Shown: piece by piece, positions 6,583-8,939 of the stretch
Numbering within the stretch: position 1 is the stretch's first letter
Layout: the number at the start of each line of letters is the position of its first letter
Assembly: GCA_937967705.1 (NCBI GenBank)
Contig: CALCJG010000271.1
Location: 1-8,939 of the forward strand
DNA from: an uncultured Spirochaetia bacterium
GTDB taxonomy: Bacteria; Spirochaetota; UBA4802; JAGODF01
Direction of reading: 5' to 3'
DNA: 8,939 nucleotides
The notes under the pieces: model-generated
What the model was told of the DNA's origin: nothing
Database searches by the model: none
The model's input: only the letters and a program-made list of their open reading frames with translations
Position numbers and translations under genes: made by a program

Positions 6583-7179
6583 ATGAAACTCGTCATCGCC
6601 ACGCGCAATCAGGGAAAAGTCCGGGAGATCCGGGAAAAGTTCGCCCCTCTCCGGGAGTGGGAGATACTCTCCCTGCAGGAGGCCGGCGATCCCCCGGACG
6701 TGGAGGAGGACGGAACCACCTTCGCCGAGAACGCCCTGAAGAAGGCCCGCGCCGTGGCGGCCTTCGCCGGTCTGCCGGCCCTGGCGGACGATTCCGGCCT
6801 CGTGGTGGACGCCCTCGGCGGGGAGCCGGGGGTCTACTCGGCCCGCTATGCCGGGGAGGGGGCCACCGACGCTCAGCGCAACGAGCTGGTCCTGAGTAAA
6901 CTCCAGGGCGTACCGGGGGAGCGGCGCAGCGCCCGTTTCGTCTGCGTGATGGCCCTGGCCTTTCCCGACGGCAGGGAATACACCGTCGAGGGCCTCTGCG
7001 AAGGGGTTATACTCTCCGAGCCCCGGGGCGGACAGGGTTTTGGTTACGATCCCATCTTTTTCCTCCCGGATCTCGGCAGGTCCATGGCGGAGCTGTCCCT
7101 GGAGGAGAAGAACCGTATCAGCCACCGGGCCCGGGCCCTGGAAAAAGCGCTTGCTATTCTGGAAAGCCTACAGCGATAA
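6583..7179 (+). CDS. rdgB: dITP/XTP pyrophosphatase (RdgB/HAM1 family)
   Basis: This 198-residue cytosolic enzyme hydrolyses dITP, ITP and XTP to the monophosphate and pyrophosphate, keeping deaminated purines out of DNA and RNA. All family signatures are present: ATRNQGK (6-12), GTTFAENALKKA (44-55), ALADDSGLVVDALGGEPGVYSARYAG (66-91, with Asp70 in the place of the catalytic base), GGQGFGYDPIF (149-159), and AELSLEEKNRISHRARAL (169-186). The length equals that of the E. coli enzyme to within one residue. I chose the ATG at 6583, which has GGGAGG about nine bases upstream; an upstream TTG at 6520 would add 21 residues with no family support. It is followed after 30 bases by a lipoprotein gene and then nth, so two DNA-protection enzymes probably share one transcript. 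Confidence 0.96.
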   Translation: MKLVIATRNQGKVREIREKFAPLREWEILSLQEAGDPPDVEEDGTTFAENALKKARAVAAFAGLPALADDSGLVVDALGGEPGVYSARYAGEGATDAQRNELVLSKLQGVPGERRSARFVCVMALAFPDGREYTVEGLCEGVILSEPRGGQGFGYDPIFFLPDLGRSMAELSLEEKNRISHRARALEKALAILESLQR

Positions 7180-7209
7180 TCTCATGTGATTAATCCTCGG
7201 AGGAAGATG

Positions 7210-7758
7210 ATGAAAACCCGTCCGCTCCTGCGCACCGCCGCCGTTACCCTGCTGCTTATGCTTGTATCCGCCGTAGTGCTCTCCTGCAAGCAGGAGATTG
7301 TACGCAAACCGGGCCTGGATCACCCCAACCTACGGCGGTTCAAGAGCCATCAGATCAATCAGATCATCATCGACGCATGGGAGCATGTTCACCTGGGGCG
7401 CTTCGAATCGGCAGCGCTGGATTTCGAGAGGCTGGTAAAGAAGAATTACGTGGACGACGACATCCTCTTCGGGGCGGGATACACCTTCTTTCAGCTTAAC
7501 AACATCATCAAGGCCCGTGGCTACGCCGATGAGGCTCTGCGCCTTAACCCGGACAATTTTGAGGCCCTCTTCCTGCGCGCCCAGATCCATCTGCGCCAGA
7601 GAAACCCGAAGGCCGCGGCGGGGGACATCAAGATCCTCCTGGCCCTGAACATCACCAAACCCCTCGTCTGCGGCTACTATTTCACGGAAAACGACCTGGC
7701 AACCCCGGAAAAGCTCGACCGGCGCAAGGAGGAGACCCGAAAGCTCGGCGGCCTATGA
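7210..7758 (+). CDS. Small TPR-repeat lipoprotein
   Basis: This 182-residue protein starts with a charged n-region, a hydrophobic run (about 9-24) and VLSC with Cys26, a lipobox with Leu at -2, which is loose by enterobacterial rules but acceptable for spirochaetes. It should be lipid-anchored on the outer face of the cytoplasmic membrane or at the outer membrane. Three helix pairs of TPR type can be made out at about 55-80, 83-116 (FGAGYTFFQLNNIIKARGYADEALRLNPDN) and 117-148 (FEALFLRAQIHLRQRNPKAAAGDI), suggesting a protein-binding scaffold; the partner is unknown. The ATG at 7210 has GGAGG six bases upstream; an adjacent ATG at 7207 is nearly equal. Its TGA overlaps the nth start in the sequence ATGA, so the two are translationally coupled. 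Why a lipoprotein sits between two DNA-repair genes is not apparent. Confidence 0.85.
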   Translation: MKTRPLLRTAAVTLLLMLVSAVVLSCKQEIVRKPGLDHPNLRRFKSHQINQIIIDAWEHVHLGRFESAALDFERLVKKNYVDDDILFGAGYTFFQLNNIIKARGYADEALRLNPDNFEALFLRAQIHLRQRNPKAAAGDIKILLALNITKPLVCGYYFTENDLATPEKLDRRKEETRKLGGL

Positions 7759-8387
7759 CGAAGGAACTCTCGCGGCGCATCCTCCGCTCATTAAAAAAGC
7801 ATTACGGTGATGTCCGACCCGATCTCAATTTCGGCAGTCTCTACCAGCTCGCGGTAGCGGTGATCCTCTCGGCCCAGACGACGGACAGGCAGGTCAACGC
7901 CGTAACCCCCGTACTCTTCAGAAAATACCCCGACTTCGCGACCCTGGCCCGCGCTGAAATCCGCGACGTGGAAGAGATCATCCGGAGCACGGGCTTCTAC
8001 CGCAACAAGGCCCGCAGCATCGTGGAACTGGCCCGGGAACTTGCAGAAAAGCACGGGGGAAAACTGCCGGGAACACTGCCGGATCTCCTTAAACTGCCGG
8101 GGATCGGGAGGAAGTCGGCCAACGTCATACTCTCCATGGGTTTCAACCGGCCGGCCCTGGCCGTGGACACCCACGTACTCCGCCTGGCCAACCGGCTCGG
8201 CTACGCACAGACGGAAAATCCCGACCGGGCCGAGGAGGCCCTGACATCCATCATTCCGGAAAAGGACTGGACACAGACCCATCTCCTCCTCATCCGGCAC
8301 GGCAGAGCGGTCTGCAAAGCCCGCCATCCCCTCTGCCGGGACTGTCCGGTCATTTCACTCTGCGGGTACGAAGGTAAAACTCTTTAA
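7755..8387 (+). CDS. nth: Endonuclease III (DNA glycosylase/AP lyase)
   Basis: This 210-residue enzyme removes oxidised pyrimidines from DNA and cuts at the abasic site, starting base-excision repair. The helix-hairpin-helix LPGIGRKSANVIL (114-126) contains Lys120, the Schiff-base lysine, and VDTHV (137-141) contains Asp138, the catalytic aspartate. The cluster-binding set Cys187-X6-Cys194-X2-Cys197-X5-Cys203 holds the 4Fe-4S cluster. All four cysteines, Lys120 and Asp138 carry the same numbers as in the E. coli protein. AVAVILSAQTTDRQVN (33-48) is the usual N-terminal signature. The ATG at 7755 overlaps the stop of the lipoprotein gene by four bases. The last 38 bases overlap the end of the facing minus-strand gene, leaving no room for a terminator between them. 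Confidence 0.97.
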   Translation: MTKELSRRILRSLKKHYGDVRPDLNFGSLYQLAVAVILSAQTTDRQVNAVTPVLFRKYPDFATLARAEIRDVEEIIRSTGFYRNKARSIVELARELAEKHGGKLPGTLPDLLKLPGIGRKSANVILSMGFNRPALAVDTHVLRLANRLGYAQTENPDRAEEALTSIIPEKDWTQTHLLLIRHGRAVCKARHPLCRDCPVISLCGYEGKTL

Positions 8388-8894
8388 ACTGCCAGAGCAC
8401 CTCGGGATCGTTGATGCGGCTATTGAGCCTGGCTGCAGGGTCCAGGTTCGTGATCTTCTTCAGGGATTCATAGGCGCTTTCCGCCAGGGTCAGATCCATC
8501 CCCGGCAGAAATTCCAGAAGGAAGGGTACTGAGTCGGTATTGCGCTGCTCCCCCAGAACGGCTATCCCCCATAGCTGAAAGCTCCTGTTGGAGGAGGCGA
8601 TACGCGCCTTAAGGTCCCCCTCGTTTCCCTTGAGGTACTGCGCCGCCAGCAGGATGAAGTCCGAGGCGTTTTCGATCTTCTCCCGGGGATCCGCGGATTT
8701 GCTCTGGGCGAAGGTGACGATCTTGTCATAGGAGAGGAATATCTCCTTGTCCAGGATATAACCGGCCACAGTATCGGCCATGCTCACCCTCCCGGAAAAG
8801 AGAAGCCTCTCCCAGTCCCCCGCGCTGTAACCGAATTCATAATTGTACCTCTTCACGTAGACGAGCAGTTGGGAAAAAAGCCCCGGATCCTGAT
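8350..8894 (-). CDS. HEAT-like repeat protein, N-terminus missing at contig end
   Basis: About 181 codons of genuine sequence are present, ending TGA at 8350-8352; the beginning lies beyond the assembled DNA. The visible part is almost all helical. The segment about SFQLWGIAVLGEQRNTDSVPFLLEFLP and the following LAESAYESLKKITNLDP look like HEAT/PBS-lyase-type repeat units, which form binding scaffolds. There is no catalytic motif, and no signal peptide can be judged because the start is missing. An open frame appears to continue to a GTG at 8928, giving the N-terminus MTGVQTCALPIY, but those residues are translated adapter, with residue 12 mixed, and must be discarded. The gene converges on and overlaps nth by 38 bases. 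The assignment as HEAT-like is tentative; function is unknown. Confidence 0.7.
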
Positions 8895-8939
8895 AGATCG
8901 GAAGAGCACACGTCTGAACTCCAGTCACGAGTGGATATC
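8895..8939 (+). other. Illumina TruSeq adapter and index, not genomic DNA
   Basis: The sequence begins AGATCGGAAGAGC and continues as the standard 34-base TruSeq index adapter through 8928, then GAGTGGAT (8929-8936), which agrees with TruSeq index 23, then ATC, the first bases of the following constant flow-cell region. Every base fits the synthetic oligonucleotide. This marks an untrimmed contig end; genomic sequence stops at 8894. Confidence 0.98.

Noticed and set aside
5581..8387. htpX-rdgB-lipoprotein-nth considered as a new defence or stress system
   Set aside because: Each recognised gene is an intact housekeeping enzyme with normal catalytic residues; the grouping looks like ordinary gene order, with only the lipoprotein's role unknown.
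8895..8928. Codons 1-11 of the apparent minus-strand protein at the contig end
   Set aside because: They translate a synthetic sequencing adapter, not genomic DNA.

Overview
The window looks like one end of an assembled contig from a Gram-negative, GC-rich, motile bacterium. A lineage in or near the Spirochaetota fits best: there is a relaxed lipobox on a small TPR lipoprotein, a chemoreceptor, a one-piece SBP3-PAS-HisKA_2 sensor kinase, and a familiar spirochaete flavour to several proteins. This is a judgement from protein character only, and a deltaproteobacterial-type genome is not excluded. The last 45 bases are not genomic. They are an Illumina TruSeq index adapter left in the assembly, so the final gene is cut and its apparent N-terminus is artificial.

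Layout. Bases 1-253 hold no gene but carry two GC-rich inverted repeats and a strong ribosome binding site. Bases 254-658 (+) encode a small conserved protein of unknown role whose 3' end runs into a dense cluster of inverted repeats (610-668). Facing it on the minus strand is a two-gene unit read from about 3809 down to 674: a membrane sensor histidine kinase followed by a DUF362 protein with two 4Fe-4S motifs. Divergent from the kinase, 3958-4698 (+) encodes an RluA-family pseudouridine synthase. Converging on that is a wrecked methyl-accepting chemotaxis gene (4721-5291, minus), which keeps its front and its very last codons but lacks the middle and changes frame at the junction. Its promoter is nearly perfect and is overlapped by an 8-8-8 palindrome.

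From 5581 to 8387 four plus-strand genes follow: htpX (membrane zinc protease), rdgB (non-canonical purine NTP pyrophosphatase), a TPR lipoprotein and nth (endonuclease III). The lipoprotein and nth overlap by ATGA, and rdgB is 30 bases upstream of the lipoprotein, so these three probably form an operon, possibly with htpX at its head. It joins quality control of membrane proteins, cleansing of the nucleotide pool and base-excision repair. A truncated minus-strand HEAT-like gene overlaps the end of nth.

I find no tRNA, rRNA, CRISPR array, transposase or recognisable new multi-gene system. The points of real interest are the adapter artefact, the internally deleted chemoreceptor with an intact regulated-looking promoter, the repeat cluster that supplies the tail of the first protein, and the orphan sensor kinase next to the iron-sulfur protein.
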